Shown here one piece after another: positions 26,019 through 34,402 of a stretch of DNA of 64,000 nucleotides. Source of the DNA: Gluconacetobacter johannae (lineage in GTDB: Bacteria > Pseudomonadota > Alphaproteobacteria > Acetobacterales > Acetobacteraceae); contig NZ_BAQK01000004.1 of the NCBI RefSeq assembly GCF_025994435.1, positions 1 to 64,000 of the forward strand. Reading direction: 5' to 3'. The notes beneath the pieces were generated by a model. The model ran no database searches, was not told where the DNA came from, and saw only the letters and a list, made by a program, of their open reading frames with translations. The stretch's first letter is position 1. Each line of letters begins with the position of its first letter. Position numbers and translations under genes: made by a program.

Positions 26019-26037
26019 ATCTTTACATTGTAAAGAT
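26019..26037. promoter_or_regulatory. TetR-type operator
   Basis: ATCTTTAC-ATT-GTAAAGAT is a perfect 8-bp inverted repeat with a 3-base spacer in the 102-base gap between the divergent TetR and membrane-protein genes. It ends 26 bases before the tetR start. The size and symmetry fit a TetR dimer site, so the regulator probably represses both itself and the membrane protein/exporter genes. It is markedly AT-rich against its surroundings. Confidence 0.7.
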
Positions 26038-26063
26038 AAAAGATCCGGGCTAGGCTGGCCGCC

Positions 26064-26693
26064 ATGTCCAGACCCCCCTATCACCACGGCAATCTGCGCG
26101 CGGCCGTGCTGGAGGCCGCCGAGCGCCTGCTGGACCAGGGCGGGCCGTCCGCCCTGTCGCTGCGCGCCATCGCGCGGGAAGCCGGGGTATCCGCGACCGC
26201 CCCGGCCCATCATTTCGGCGATCTGTCCGGCCTGCTGAGCGATCTGGCGGCCATCGGCTTCCAGCGCCTGGTCGAGACGATGCGCCGCGCCGCGACCGAC
26301 CCCGCGCCCCGCGCGCCGGTCCACGCCTATGTCCGCTTCGCGCAGGACAATCCGGGGCTGTATACGCTGATGTTCCGGTCCGACCGGCTGGATTACCGCC
26401 GGGAGTCGCTGGCCGCCGCGTCGCAGGCCTCGTGGGCGGTGCTGCTGCGCTCGGTCGGGTCGGAGGCGCGGATGCCGGCCGAATCCGATCTGGCGACCCT
26501 GGGCCAGGTCACCTTTCGCTGGTCGCTGCTGCATGGCTTCTGCACCCTGCTGCTGGACGGGCAGCTTCGGCCCCTGCTGGCCAATCCCGCCTGCAACGGC
26601 GACCCGCATGTGCTGCTGGACGTGATGGTCCCGCCGCCCGCGCCGGTCAGGCCGGGACCGGTTCCGATACCGACGCGCCCGCCATCGCCATGA
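26064..26693 (+). CDS. TetR/AcrR-family transcriptional regulator
   Basis: A 209-residue regulator. Residues 5-55 form the TetR DNA-binding domain (YHHGNLRAAVLEAAERLL, helix-turn-helix around SLRAIAREAGVSATAPAHHFG); the remainder is a ligand-binding domain of the WHG type with FRWSLLHGFCTLLLDG. The last part is proline-rich. Divergent from the membrane-protein gene, with its operator in between. The 3' end overlaps the convergent ydeP gene by 47 bases. Ligand unknown; drug or acyl-type compounds are plausible given the neighbouring exporter. Confidence 0.9.
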   Translation: MSRPPYHHGNLRAAVLEAAERLLDQGGPSALSLRAIAREAGVSATAPAHHFGDLSGLLSDLAAIGFQRLVETMRRAATDPAPRAPVHAYVRFAQDNPGLYTLMFRSDRLDYRRESLAAASQASWAVLLRSVGSEARMPAESDLATLGQVTFRWSLLHGFCTLLLDGQLRPLLANPACNGDPHVLLDVMVPPPAPVRPGPVPIPTRPPSP

Positions 26694-28956
26694 CCCGCAC
26701 CGGGATCGACTTCGCCGCCGGGGTGCCGCTGATCTCGTCGAAATGGTCCAGCGGCAGCAGGGGATTGAGTTCGGGGTAATAGCCCGCCACCGACCCGCGC
26801 GGCAGGGAATAGGGCAGCGCGCACAGATCGGCCACCCGCCGCACCACGCCGTCGTCCGACAGGGTTTCCACCACCACCAGGGCTTCGGGGGCGATGGCGC
26901 GATCACGCATGTCGTCCGCGTTCATCAGCAGCACCATGCGGGTGTCGTACACCCCGCGATAGCGGTCGGTATTGCTGTAGATGGTGGTGTTGTACTGGTC
27001 GTGCGAACGCACCGTGGCCAGGCGCAACATGGCGGGGTCGGCCACCGGCGGGTCCATCGCCAGCCCGGCGAACGGCAGGAAATTGGCCTTGCCCGTCGGG
27101 GTCCGCCATTCGCGATGGCGCGGCGGGTTGTACAGGTGGAAGCCCTTGGGTTCGCGGATGCGGTCGTTGAAGCCCGCGAAATCGGGATAGACCTCGGCGA
27201 TCTTGTCGCGGATCAGGTTGTAATCGTCGATATAGGTCCCCCACGGCACCACGCTGTCGGGCAGCGTCGCCTTCGCCATCCGGCAGACGATCTCGATTTC
27301 CGACAGCAGGTGGGGGCTGGCGGGTTCCAGCACCCCGCGCGACGCGCCGACATTGGACATCGCATCCTCGATCGTCACGAATTGCGGGCCGCTGGCCTGC
27401 GTATCGATTTCCGACCGGGCGATCACCGGCAGGATCAGCGCCTGCCGCCCATGGACCAGATGCCCGCGATTCAGCTTGGTCGCGATGCCCACCGTCAGGT
27501 CCAGCCCCGCCATCGCCCGGTAGGCGATGGGCGTGTCGGGGATGGCGTGGATGAAATTGCCGCCCATGCCGATGAAGACGCGCGCGCGCCCGTCGATCAT
27601 CGCCTTCACGGACTCGACGACATGATGGCCGTGCTCGCTCGGCGGGGTGAAGCCGAAGGCGGCCTGCAAGCGGGCCAGATAGGCGGCGGTGGGCTTTTCG
27701 TCGATGCCCACGGTCCGGTCGCCCTGGACGTTGGAATGGCCGCGCACCGGGCAGATCCCGGCCCCCTTCTTGCCGAAATTCCCCTTCATCATCAGAAGGT
27801 TGGCAATCTGCTGGATGGCGCGTGCGCCCTGCCGGTGCTGGGTGATGCCCATGCCGTAGCAGATGATGCTGGCGTTCGCGCGGGCATAGATGGCCGCAAT
27901 ACGGCGGATCTGCGCTTCCTCCAGCCCCGATACGGCGACGATGTCGGCCCAACCGGTCGCCCGCGCGTCCTGCGCCACCTCGTCGAAACCATGGGTGTGG
28001 GTGGCGATGAAATCGGCGTCCAGCACGCGCGGCGCGCCGGCCGCCCGGGCCGCGTCGTCCAGTTCCAGCAGCGTCTTCATCATGCCCTTGATGACGGCGA
28101 TGTCGCCGCCGATCCGGACCTGGCAGAATTCGCTGGCGATCTCGGTGGAGCCGAAAGTGGCCATCTTCACCGGGTCCTGCGGCTCGGTGAAGCGCATCAG
28201 CGCGCGTTCGGGCATGGGGTTGATGACGACGATCGGCACCCCGCGCTTGCGGGCGTGAACCAGCTCGCTCATCATCCGGGGGCTGTTGGTACCGGTATTC
28301 TGGCCGATGATGAAGATCGCCTCGGTGCTGGCGAAATCGCTGATGACCACCGTGCCCTTGCCGATGCCGATGGACGGCGGCAGGCCCCGGCTGGACGGTT
28401 CGTGGCACATGTTCGAGCAGTCGGGGAAATTGTTGGTCCCGAATTCCCGCACGAACACCGAATAGAGGAACGCGGCCTCGTTCGACGTGCGGCCCGACGT
28501 ATAGAATTCCGCCTGGTCGGGGTGGTCCAGCGCCCGCAGCGCATCGCCGATCAGCGCGAACGCCGCATCCCACGAACAGGGCACGTAATGGTCGGTGGCC
28601 GCGTCATAGCGCATCGGCTCGGTCAGGCGGCCCTGTTCTTCCAGCCAGTAATCGCTGCGCCCCATCAGGTCGGTGACGGTGTGGGCGGCGAAGAAGTCAC
28701 GCCCGATCCGCCGCTTCGTGGCCTCCACCGCCAGCGCCTTGGCCCCGTTCTCGCAGAATTCCAGCGTCTTTTCCCGGTCGGGGTTGGGCCAGGCGCAACT
28801 GGGGCATTTGAACCCGTCGGGATGGTTCATCGACAGCAGCGCGCGCGAGCCGGTGGTAATCACGCTCTGCTCCAGCAGGGCCTTGGCCGTGGCCTTCGCC
28901 GCCCCCCATCCGCCGGCGGGATGGGTATAGGGCCGGAACTTCACCTGTTCGGACAT
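26647..28956 (-). CDS. ydeP: FdhF/YdeP-family molybdopterin oxidoreductase
   Basis: A 769-residue bis-MGD molybdoenzyme closely resembling E. coli YdeP: the shared segments include AGGWGA, GFKCPSCAWPNPD, FYTSGRTSNEAAFLY, NNFPDCSNMCHEPSS, ICYGMGITQHRQG and ICPVRGHSNVQGDRTVG. YdeP lacks the N-terminal four-cysteine iron-sulfur site of true formate dehydrogenases, and here too only a CxxC is seen. Physiological substrate unknown; E. coli YdeP has been linked to acid resistance. fdhD lies 21 bases upstream on the same strand, as expected for a protein needing sulfurated cofactor. Overlaps the convergent tetR end. Confidence 0.93.
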   Translation of the reverse strand: MSEQVKFRPYTHPAGGWGAAKATAKALLEQSVITTGSRALLSMNHPDGFKCPSCAWPNPDREKTLEFCENGAKALAVEATKRRIGRDFFAAHTVTDLMGRSDYWLEEQGRLTEPMRYDAATDHYVPCSWDAAFALIGDALRALDHPDQAEFYTSGRTSNEAAFLYSVFVREFGTNNFPDCSNMCHEPSSRGLPPSIGIGKGTVVISDFASTEAIFIIGQNTGTNSPRMMSELVHARKRGVPIVVINPMPERALMRFTEPQDPVKMATFGSTEIASEFCQVRIGGDIAVIKGMMKTLLELDDAARAAGAPRVLDADFIATHTHGFDEVAQDARATGWADIVAVSGLEEAQIRRIAAIYARANASIICYGMGITQHRQGARAIQQIANLLMMKGNFGKKGAGICPVRGHSNVQGDRTVGIDEKPTAAYLARLQAAFGFTPPSEHGHHVVESVKAMIDGRARVFIGMGGNFIHAIPDTPIAYRAMAGLDLTVGIATKLNRGHLVHGRQALILPVIARSEIDTQASGPQFVTIEDAMSNVGASRGVLEPASPHLLSEIEIVCRMAKATLPDSVVPWGTYIDDYNLIRDKIAEVYPDFAGFNDRIREPKGFHLYNPPRHREWRTPTGKANFLPFAGLAMDPPVADPAMLRLATVRSHDQYNTTIYSNTDRYRGVYDTRMVLLMNADDMRDRAIAPEALVVVETLSDDGVVRRVADLCALPYSLPRGSVAGYYPELNPLLPLDHFDEISGTPAAKSIPVRVMAMAGASVSEPVPA

Positions 28957-28977
28957 GCTGCCTCGCCGGGGTCATCG

Positions 28978-29796
28978 TCAGCCGGCCGTGTCGATCCGGC
29001 CAGGATGGGTGAATATCATCTGCGCGTCGCGTCGCGCCAGCGCAACCAGCGTCAGCCCGGCCTCCTGCGCCATGTCGACCGCGCGGACAGTGGGCGCGGA
29101 AATCGCGACAAGGGCCGGAATCCCGGCCATCGCCGCCTTCTGCACCATCTCGTACGAACACCGGCTTGTGATGAGGCAGAACCCGTTCGCGAAACCGCCT
29201 TCCAGCGTGTCGCCTCCCAGCCCGGCGCCAATCAGCTTGTCCAGCGCGTTGTGGCGGCCGACGTCCTCGCGCACCAGTCGCAGCGCGCCGTCCACGTCCG
29301 ACCATGCCGCGCCGTGGACCATATGCACCACCGCGTTCAGCACCTGCCGCCCCGCCAGGGCGTCCAGCGCGCGGCGGATCGCCGACAGCGCCAGGCGCGG
29401 CCCGGCCGCCACGCGCGGCGGGGCCGGGTCCAGCGCCGCCAGGTCCTCGACCCCGCAGACGCCGCACCCGGTGCGGCCGGTCACGCGCCGGCGCCGCGCC
29501 AGCAGGCGCGCGAAATCCTCGCCGGGGATCCGCAGCCCGATCTCCACCCCGCGCGGCCCGACATCGACCCGCAGGTCGCGGATCGCGGCGGCCGAGGACA
29601 CGATCCCCTCGGTCAGCGAGAAACCGATGGCGAAATCCTGAAAATCGGCGGGGGTCGCCATCATCACCGCGTGCGGCACGCCGTTGTAGGCCAGCGCCAC
29701 CGGCACCTCCTCGGCCAGCGCCAGCGCGCGGTCCCCGGCCCCGTCCGGCCCCAGCCATCGGGCGACATGCCGCCGCCAGCACCCGTCGGTGCTCAT
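28978..29796 (-). CDS. fdhD: Formate dehydrogenase accessory sulfurtransferase FdhD
   Basis: A 272-residue sulfurtransferase that passes sulfur to the molybdenum cofactor of formate-dehydrogenase-type enzymes. The catalytic CxxC is C111-x-x-C114 in GCGVCGVEDL; the segments IGFSLTEGIV and VREDVGRHNALDKLIG are family hallmarks, followed by SRCSYEMVQKAA. First gene of the fdhD-ydeP operon. Divergent from the DUF3297 gene with an 83-base gap. Confidence 0.95.
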   Translation of the reverse strand: MSTDGCWRRHVARWLGPDGAGDRALALAEEVPVALAYNGVPHAVMMATPADFQDFAIGFSLTEGIVSSAAAIRDLRVDVGPRGVEIGLRIPGEDFARLLARRRRVTGRTGCGVCGVEDLAALDPAPPRVAAGPRLALSAIRRALDALAGRQVLNAVVHMVHGAAWSDVDGALRLVREDVGRHNALDKLIGAGLGGDTLEGGFANGFCLITSRCSYEMVQKAAMAGIPALVAISAPTVRAVDMAQEAGLTLVALARRDAQMIFTHPGRIDTAG

Positions 29797-29879
29797 GCGC
29801 GCGGGGCGTGGCGGTTGGATTGGCGGCCGGGACCCGCTATGTCAGCGCACATGATCGTCACCCTGCAAAGGTCAGCCCG

Positions 29880-30116
29880 ATGAGTGATACTCCCCCAGAC
29901 CGCCTGTCCGCCAACCCCGAAAGCCCGTTTCACGACGCGGCCCTGCTGGAACGCGGGATCGGCGTCCGCTTCAAGGGCATCGAGAAGACGAATGTCGAGG
30001 AATATTGCATCAGCGAGGGCTGGGTCCGCCTGGCGGTCGGCAAGACGACCGACCGGCGCGGCAATCCCATGACCATGAAGCTGCAAGGCCCGGTCGAGGT
30101 CTGGTTCAAGGCCTGA
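29880..30116 (+). CDS. DUF3297 family protein
   Basis: A 78-residue protein of the DUF3297 family. The sequence is almost entirely family consensus: SDTPPDRLSANPESPFHD, then RGIGVRFKGIEKTNVEEYC, ISEGWVRLAVGKT, RRGNPMTMKLQGPVE. Function unknown; small, soluble, charged. The frame stays open far upstream as a shadow of fdhD; the ATG at 29880 gives the normal family length. The gap of about 100 bases to the SQR gene shows no clear terminator. Confidence 0.92.
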   Translation: MSDTPPDRLSANPESPFHDAALLERGIGVRFKGIEKTNVEEYCISEGWVRLAVGKTTDRRGNPMTMKLQGPVEVWFKA

Positions 30117-30220
30117 CCTGTATCAAGGACCGGGCCGCCCCGGGCTGTAGTCTGCCCCTGAAAGCAGCCGACCCCGCGCGGGTCCCGGTCCCCAACGATC
30201 TCAATCAAGGAGCGTGTCCC

Positions 30221-31477
30221 ATGGTTTCGACTCAGCCGGATATCCCGGACACCGACCGCTTTACGGTCGTCATCGTCGGCGGCGGGGCGGCGGGCATCAC
30301 CGTCGCGTCGCAGTTGAAGCGCAAGCGGCCCAACCTGTCGATCGCGATCATCGACCCCGCCACCACCCATGCCTACCAGCCCGGCTGGACACTGGTGGGC
30401 GCGGGCGTGATGAAGCTGAAGGACACGCTGCGGCAGGAAGGCGGGCTGATCCCCAAGGGCGTGCGCTGGCTGCGCGCCGCCGTCGCGTCCTTCACGCCCG
30501 AGGAAAACACCGTCACCCTGGCCGATGGACGGCGGATCGCCTATCGCCGCCTGATCGTCTGCCCCGGCCTGCAGCTCGACTGGTCGAAGATCGCCGGGCT
30601 GGAGGAAACGCTGGGCCGCAACGGGGTATGCAGCAATTATTCCCGCGAGTCGGTCGAATATACCTGGTCGTGCATCCAGTCGCTGTCGGGCGGGACCGCC
30701 CTGTTCACCCAGCCGGCGATGCCGATCAAATGCGCCGGCGCCCCGCAGAAGATCGTCTATCTGGCCTCGGACCACTGGCGCAAGAGCGGCGTGCTCAACC
30801 GCATGAAGGTCGAGTTCTGCCTGGCGGGGGACGCCCTGTTCGGCGTGAAATACTTCGTGCCGTCGCTGCAGGACGCGATCGACTATTACGGTGTCGATCT
30901 GCATTACAAACATAACCTGGTCGCGGTGGACGGGCCGAACCGCACGGCGACCTTCGCCGTCACCGGCCCGGACGGCAGCAGCACCACCGTCACCCGCAGC
31001 TTCGACATGCTGCACGTCACCCCGCCGCAGAGCGCCCCGGATTTCGTCAAGGCCAGCCCGCTGGCCAATGGCGGCGGCTGGCTGGACGTCGATCCCGCGA
31101 CGCTGCGCCACGTGCGCTTCGACACCGTGTTCGGCCTGGGCGACGTGGCCGGCACCACCAATGCCAAGACCGCCGCCGCCGTCCGCGCGCAGGCCCCGGT
31201 GGTGGTGGCGAACGTGCTGGCGTCGCTGGACGGACGGCCGCTGGACAAGACCTATGACGGGTATGGCGCCTGCCCGCTGACGGTGTCCTACGGGCGGGTG
31301 GTGCTGGCGGAATTCCTGTATGGCGGCGTGCCCGCCCCCAGCTTCCATTACGACCAGCGCAAGCCCAGCCGCTTCGCCTGGTTCCTCAAGACCCAGGTCT
31401 TCCCCCGGCTGTACTGGAACATGATGCTGCCCGGCCGCGACGTGAGCGTGCCGCACAAGCCGCTCGACATCGGCTGA
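30221..31477 (+). CDS. sqr: Sulfide:quinone oxidoreductase, type II (SQRDL-like)
   Basis: A 418-residue FAD enzyme that oxidises sulfide at the membrane and passes electrons to quinone. The FAD-binding motif VGGGAAG is at residues 19-25. Cysteines C171 (in PMPIKCAGAPQKIVYL) and C351 (in GYGACPLTVSYGRV) match the two redox cysteines of the mitochondrial-type (type II) enzyme; type I usually has a third. The C-terminus (YWNMMLPGRDVSVP) also matches. AAGGAG sits 8 bases before the ATG. No persulfide dioxygenase gene adjoins it. Confidence 0.88.
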   Translation: MVSTQPDIPDTDRFTVVIVGGGAAGITVASQLKRKRPNLSIAIIDPATTHAYQPGWTLVGAGVMKLKDTLRQEGGLIPKGVRWLRAAVASFTPEENTVTLADGRRIAYRRLIVCPGLQLDWSKIAGLEETLGRNGVCSNYSRESVEYTWSCIQSLSGGTALFTQPAMPIKCAGAPQKIVYLASDHWRKSGVLNRMKVEFCLAGDALFGVKYFVPSLQDAIDYYGVDLHYKHNLVAVDGPNRTATFAVTGPDGSSTTVTRSFDMLHVTPPQSAPDFVKASPLANGGGWLDVDPATLRHVRFDTVFGLGDVAGTTNAKTAAAVRAQAPVVVANVLASLDGRPLDKTYDGYGACPLTVSYGRVVLAEFLYGGVPAPSFHYDQRKPSRFAWFLKTQVFPRLYWNMMLPGRDVSVPHKPLDIG

Positions 31478-31487
31478 CGGGCCAGGG

Positions 31488-31560
31488 AAGGTCGGGCGCT
31501 GCCCGAACCCGGCAAGGGCCTCGGCCCTTGCCTCCCGTTCGTTTTATAAAGCCCGAGGCC
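31488..31560. repeat. Palindromic intergenic repeat, copy R3
   Basis: TCGGGCGCTGCCCGA (31492-31506) and CAAGGGCCTCGGCCCTTG (31513-31530) follow each other with the same spacer (ACCCGG) as in R2, then CCTCCCGTTCGTTTTATAAAGCC. It fills the gap between the convergent sqr and hpnN genes and could terminate transcription from both sides. Confidence 0.8.
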
Positions 31561-34155
31561 CTAGCGATCGTCGATCGCCCGCTTGGGCAGCAGGGCCGGT
31601 ACGAAGATCAGGGTCGCCAGCAGCGTGCAGCTCAGCGACAGCAGCAGCAGCCGGCCCATGCTGGCCGTCCCCGGATGATGCGACGCGGCCAGCGAGCCGA
31701 ACGCCGTGCCCGTGGTCAGCGCCGAGAACAGGACCGCCCGCGCCGTGGGGCTGGACAGCGGCGCGCGCACCCCGGCCCGCCAGTTCATCACGAAATAGAT
31801 GTTGAACGACACGCCGACGCCCAGCAGCAGCGGCAGCGCGATGATGTTGGCGAAATTGAGCTGTTCCGGCACCAGGACGATCAGGATGACCGTCATCAGC
31901 GCCGACAGCAGCAGCGGCGCCAGCACCAGCGCCATGTCCAGCAGCCGCCGCAGCGCCACCAGCAGGATCACCGCGATCATGACGATGGCCGACAGCGCGG
32001 CGAAGACGAACGCATGGACCATGGTCGTCGCGCTTTCGACCACCTCGATCGCATCGCCACCGGCGTCGGGGGCGATGCCGCGGATCTGCGCGACATAGGC
32101 GTGCAGGTCGGCGTTGCCGACCATTTCGCGTTTCGGATGGATTTCCACCAGCGCGCGGCCGTCGGGCAGCAGGTACTCCTGGCGGATCGAGGGGGGCACG
32201 TCGGCGATCGTGACCGGCTGCGCCGCCAGCATCTGGCGCAGCTGGTCCAGTTGCGCGGGCAGGAAGCGCACCAGCGCCACGTTGGCCGCCATCAGCACCG
32301 GGTCGGGCGCGTGTGACAGGCGGTCCAGCGCCGACTGGATGCGGCGCAGCGGATCGCCCGGGGGCAGCTTGTCCAGCACCCCACCGAGGTCCCGCGCCGT
32401 CCTGGCCGCCGACGCGCGCAGGGCGGCAGCGTCCGGCGCGGGCTTCGGGGTGGGGACGATCAGGGTCGGCAGCAGGATCGACGCCGAATCCTGGATCATC
32501 GCCAGCTTCGCCGGCTGGTCCTCCGGCACCATCGACCCCAGCCACATCGCATCGTCCACCAGCGGCAGGTGCGACAGGCGACTGGCCAGGATTTCGGCCT
32601 GCTTCAGGTCCGGAGCCAGCACCTGCGCCCCGTAGGGCGAGGATTGCGGGTCGGTCATCAACTGGCGCAGCACCTGCATCCCTTCGGATTTCGGGTCCTT
32701 GGTGTGCAGCGGATCGGCATCGAAGGTCAGGACCGGGATCAGCACCGCGCCCAGGACCGCCAGGAAGGTGAAGACGCTGAGGATCGGCACGCGATAGACC
32801 CGCACGGCGCGATCGGCCGGGCGGGCGACGGCGAAGCCCGTCGCCGGGTGGTCCAGCGACGGGCGGAACAGCCGCAGCAGCGCCGGCAGCAGCGTCAGCG
32901 TGCAGACAAACGCGATCAGCATGCCGAAGCCCGCGATCAGGCCCAGTTGCGCCACGCCGACGAAGGCGGTGGGGGTGAACGCCAGGAAGCCCGCCATCGT
33001 CGCCAGCGAGGCGACCAGGATCTGGTGCCCGGTTTCGTCGCCGGTGCGCGCCAGCGCGTCATGCAGCCCCGGCAGGCCGCCGCAGGACAGGCGCTGCGCG
33101 CGGAAGCGCACGGAAAACTGGATGGCGAAATCCACCGCGATGCCGACGAACAGCACCGCGAAGGCCACGGAAATCAGGTTCAGCGTCCCCACGGCCAGCG
33201 CCGCGAAACCGGTGGTCAGCAGCAGCCCCGCCACCAGCGTGATGACGATGGGCACGATGATGCGCCAGGTCCGCACCGCCAGGAACAGCCACAGCGTGAC
33301 CAGCGCCAGCGACCCCAGCAGGCCCGCGACCATGCCCTGCGCGACGGTGGCGAATTCCTCGTCATTGATCTGCACGTCGCCGGTCAGATGGACGCGCGCA
33401 TGGCCCGACCGCACGAATTCCAGGCCGGCGATGGCCCGGCGCATGGCGTCGCTGGCGGCCCCGCCCGGCTGGAAGGACCCATAGTCCAGCCGGGGCCGGG
33501 TGACCACGAACTGGAATTTCCCGCCCAGGTCGGCCAGGTCGCTGGCCAGCATCCGTTCCCATGACAGGGGCTGGGCGTGGCCGTCCGCCGCCTGCTCCAG
33601 CGTGGTGGCGAAGGCGTTCAGCGCCGGCTGGAAATTCTTGAGGTCCGCCTGGCCCTGCGACACGCCCAGCGCGATCAGCGACAGCGCGTCGAACAGGCCC
33701 CGCCCGGACGGATCGGCCGCGAGCCCGCCGAGGAAGGGCTGCGCCGTCACGGTGGTGTCCAGCACCGAGGCCAGGGTCTTGTTGTCCAGGAACATCAGCC
33801 CGTTGCGGACCAGGTACGGGTCCTGCTGGGGCAGCTCGACCGACTGGAAATGCGCCGTGTCGCCGCGCAGCCTGTCCGCCAGTTCGCGCGCGGTCACCTG
33901 CGCCTCTTCCGGCAGGTCGGCGTCGATCACCGCCACCAGGCGGTCCTGGTTCTGCGGGAACAGGCGCGCCAGCTCGTCCGACCGCTTCTTCCAGGGCAGG
34001 CTGGCCGAAAACATCGTGCCGGTGTCCGTCGTGACATCCAGCCGTTTCATGCTGCATGCCACGGCGCCCCCCACCAGGATCACGAACAGCAGCAGCACGA
34101 GCACGGCGCGATGGGAACAGACCGCCACGAGGCGACCGATCGGAAGGGACTGCAT
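31561..34155 (-). CDS. hpnN: Hopanoid-associated RND transporter HpnN
   Basis: An 864-residue MMPL-type RND protein matching HpnN, which moves hopanoids to the outer membrane. It has the two-fold RND layout: TM helix 1, a large periplasmic loop, five TM helices (TLWLFLAVRTWRIIVPIVI region), then a second loop and five more; the C-terminal half carries the HpnN signature GVGVSFNIYFVMNWRAG. Start 34155 (MQSLPIGRLVAV) precedes TM1 directly; longer in-frame ATGs upstream lie in repeat sequence. hpnL is upstream on the same strand. Other hpn/shc genes are not in the window. Confidence 0.93.
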   Translation of the reverse strand: MQSLPIGRLVAVCSHRAVLVLLLFVILVGGAVACSMKRLDVTTDTGTMFSASLPWKKRSDELARLFPQNQDRLVAVIDADLPEEAQVTARELADRLRGDTAHFQSVELPQQDPYLVRNGLMFLDNKTLASVLDTTVTAQPFLGGLAADPSGRGLFDALSLIALGVSQGQADLKNFQPALNAFATTLEQAADGHAQPLSWERMLASDLADLGGKFQFVVTRPRLDYGSFQPGGAASDAMRRAIAGLEFVRSGHARVHLTGDVQINDEEFATVAQGMVAGLLGSLALVTLWLFLAVRTWRIIVPIVITLVAGLLLTTGFAALAVGTLNLISVAFAVLFVGIAVDFAIQFSVRFRAQRLSCGGLPGLHDALARTGDETGHQILVASLATMAGFLAFTPTAFVGVAQLGLIAGFGMLIAFVCTLTLLPALLRLFRPSLDHPATGFAVARPADRAVRVYRVPILSVFTFLAVLGAVLIPVLTFDADPLHTKDPKSEGMQVLRQLMTDPQSSPYGAQVLAPDLKQAEILASRLSHLPLVDDAMWLGSMVPEDQPAKLAMIQDSASILLPTLIVPTPKPAPDAAALRASAARTARDLGGVLDKLPPGDPLRRIQSALDRLSHAPDPVLMAANVALVRFLPAQLDQLRQMLAAQPVTIADVPPSIRQEYLLPDGRALVEIHPKREMVGNADLHAYVAQIRGIAPDAGGDAIEVVESATTMVHAFVFAALSAIVMIAVILLVALRRLLDMALVLAPLLLSALMTVILIVLVPEQLNFANIIALPLLLGVGVSFNIYFVMNWRAGVRAPLSSPTARAVLFSALTTGTAFGSLAASHHPGTASMGRLLLLSLSCTLLATLIFVPALLPKRAIDDR

Positions 34156-34317
34156 GATGCGTAATTCGGCCCTTGAGAAGCTGACGGCGGAAACGGAGGA
34201 AGGAAAACTGGCGCAGGATGCCGGCGGGCAGGACACCCGGTGACGCGGCATCGTTTGACCCAGGATGCGGTGCGGATGCAAGACGCATGTTCGGCCATCA
34301 GCCCGGCGGCCTGCGCG

Positions 34318-34392
34318 CCGAACCCGGCCAGGGCCACGGCCCTTGCATCCCATTCATTTCATAAAATCCTGGGTTTCCAATGGGCAAAGCCC
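34318..34392. repeat. Palindromic intergenic repeat, copy R4 (degenerate)
   Basis: CCGAACCCGG then CCAGGGCCACGGCCCTTG, then CATCCCATTCATTTCATAAAATCCTGGGTTTCC. Same module order as the first half of R2 and R6, with base changes in the hairpin. It lies in the 247-base gap between hpnL and hpnN; the rest of that gap shows nothing I recognise. Confidence 0.7.
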
Positions 34393-34402
34393 CTGAATCG
34401 GG

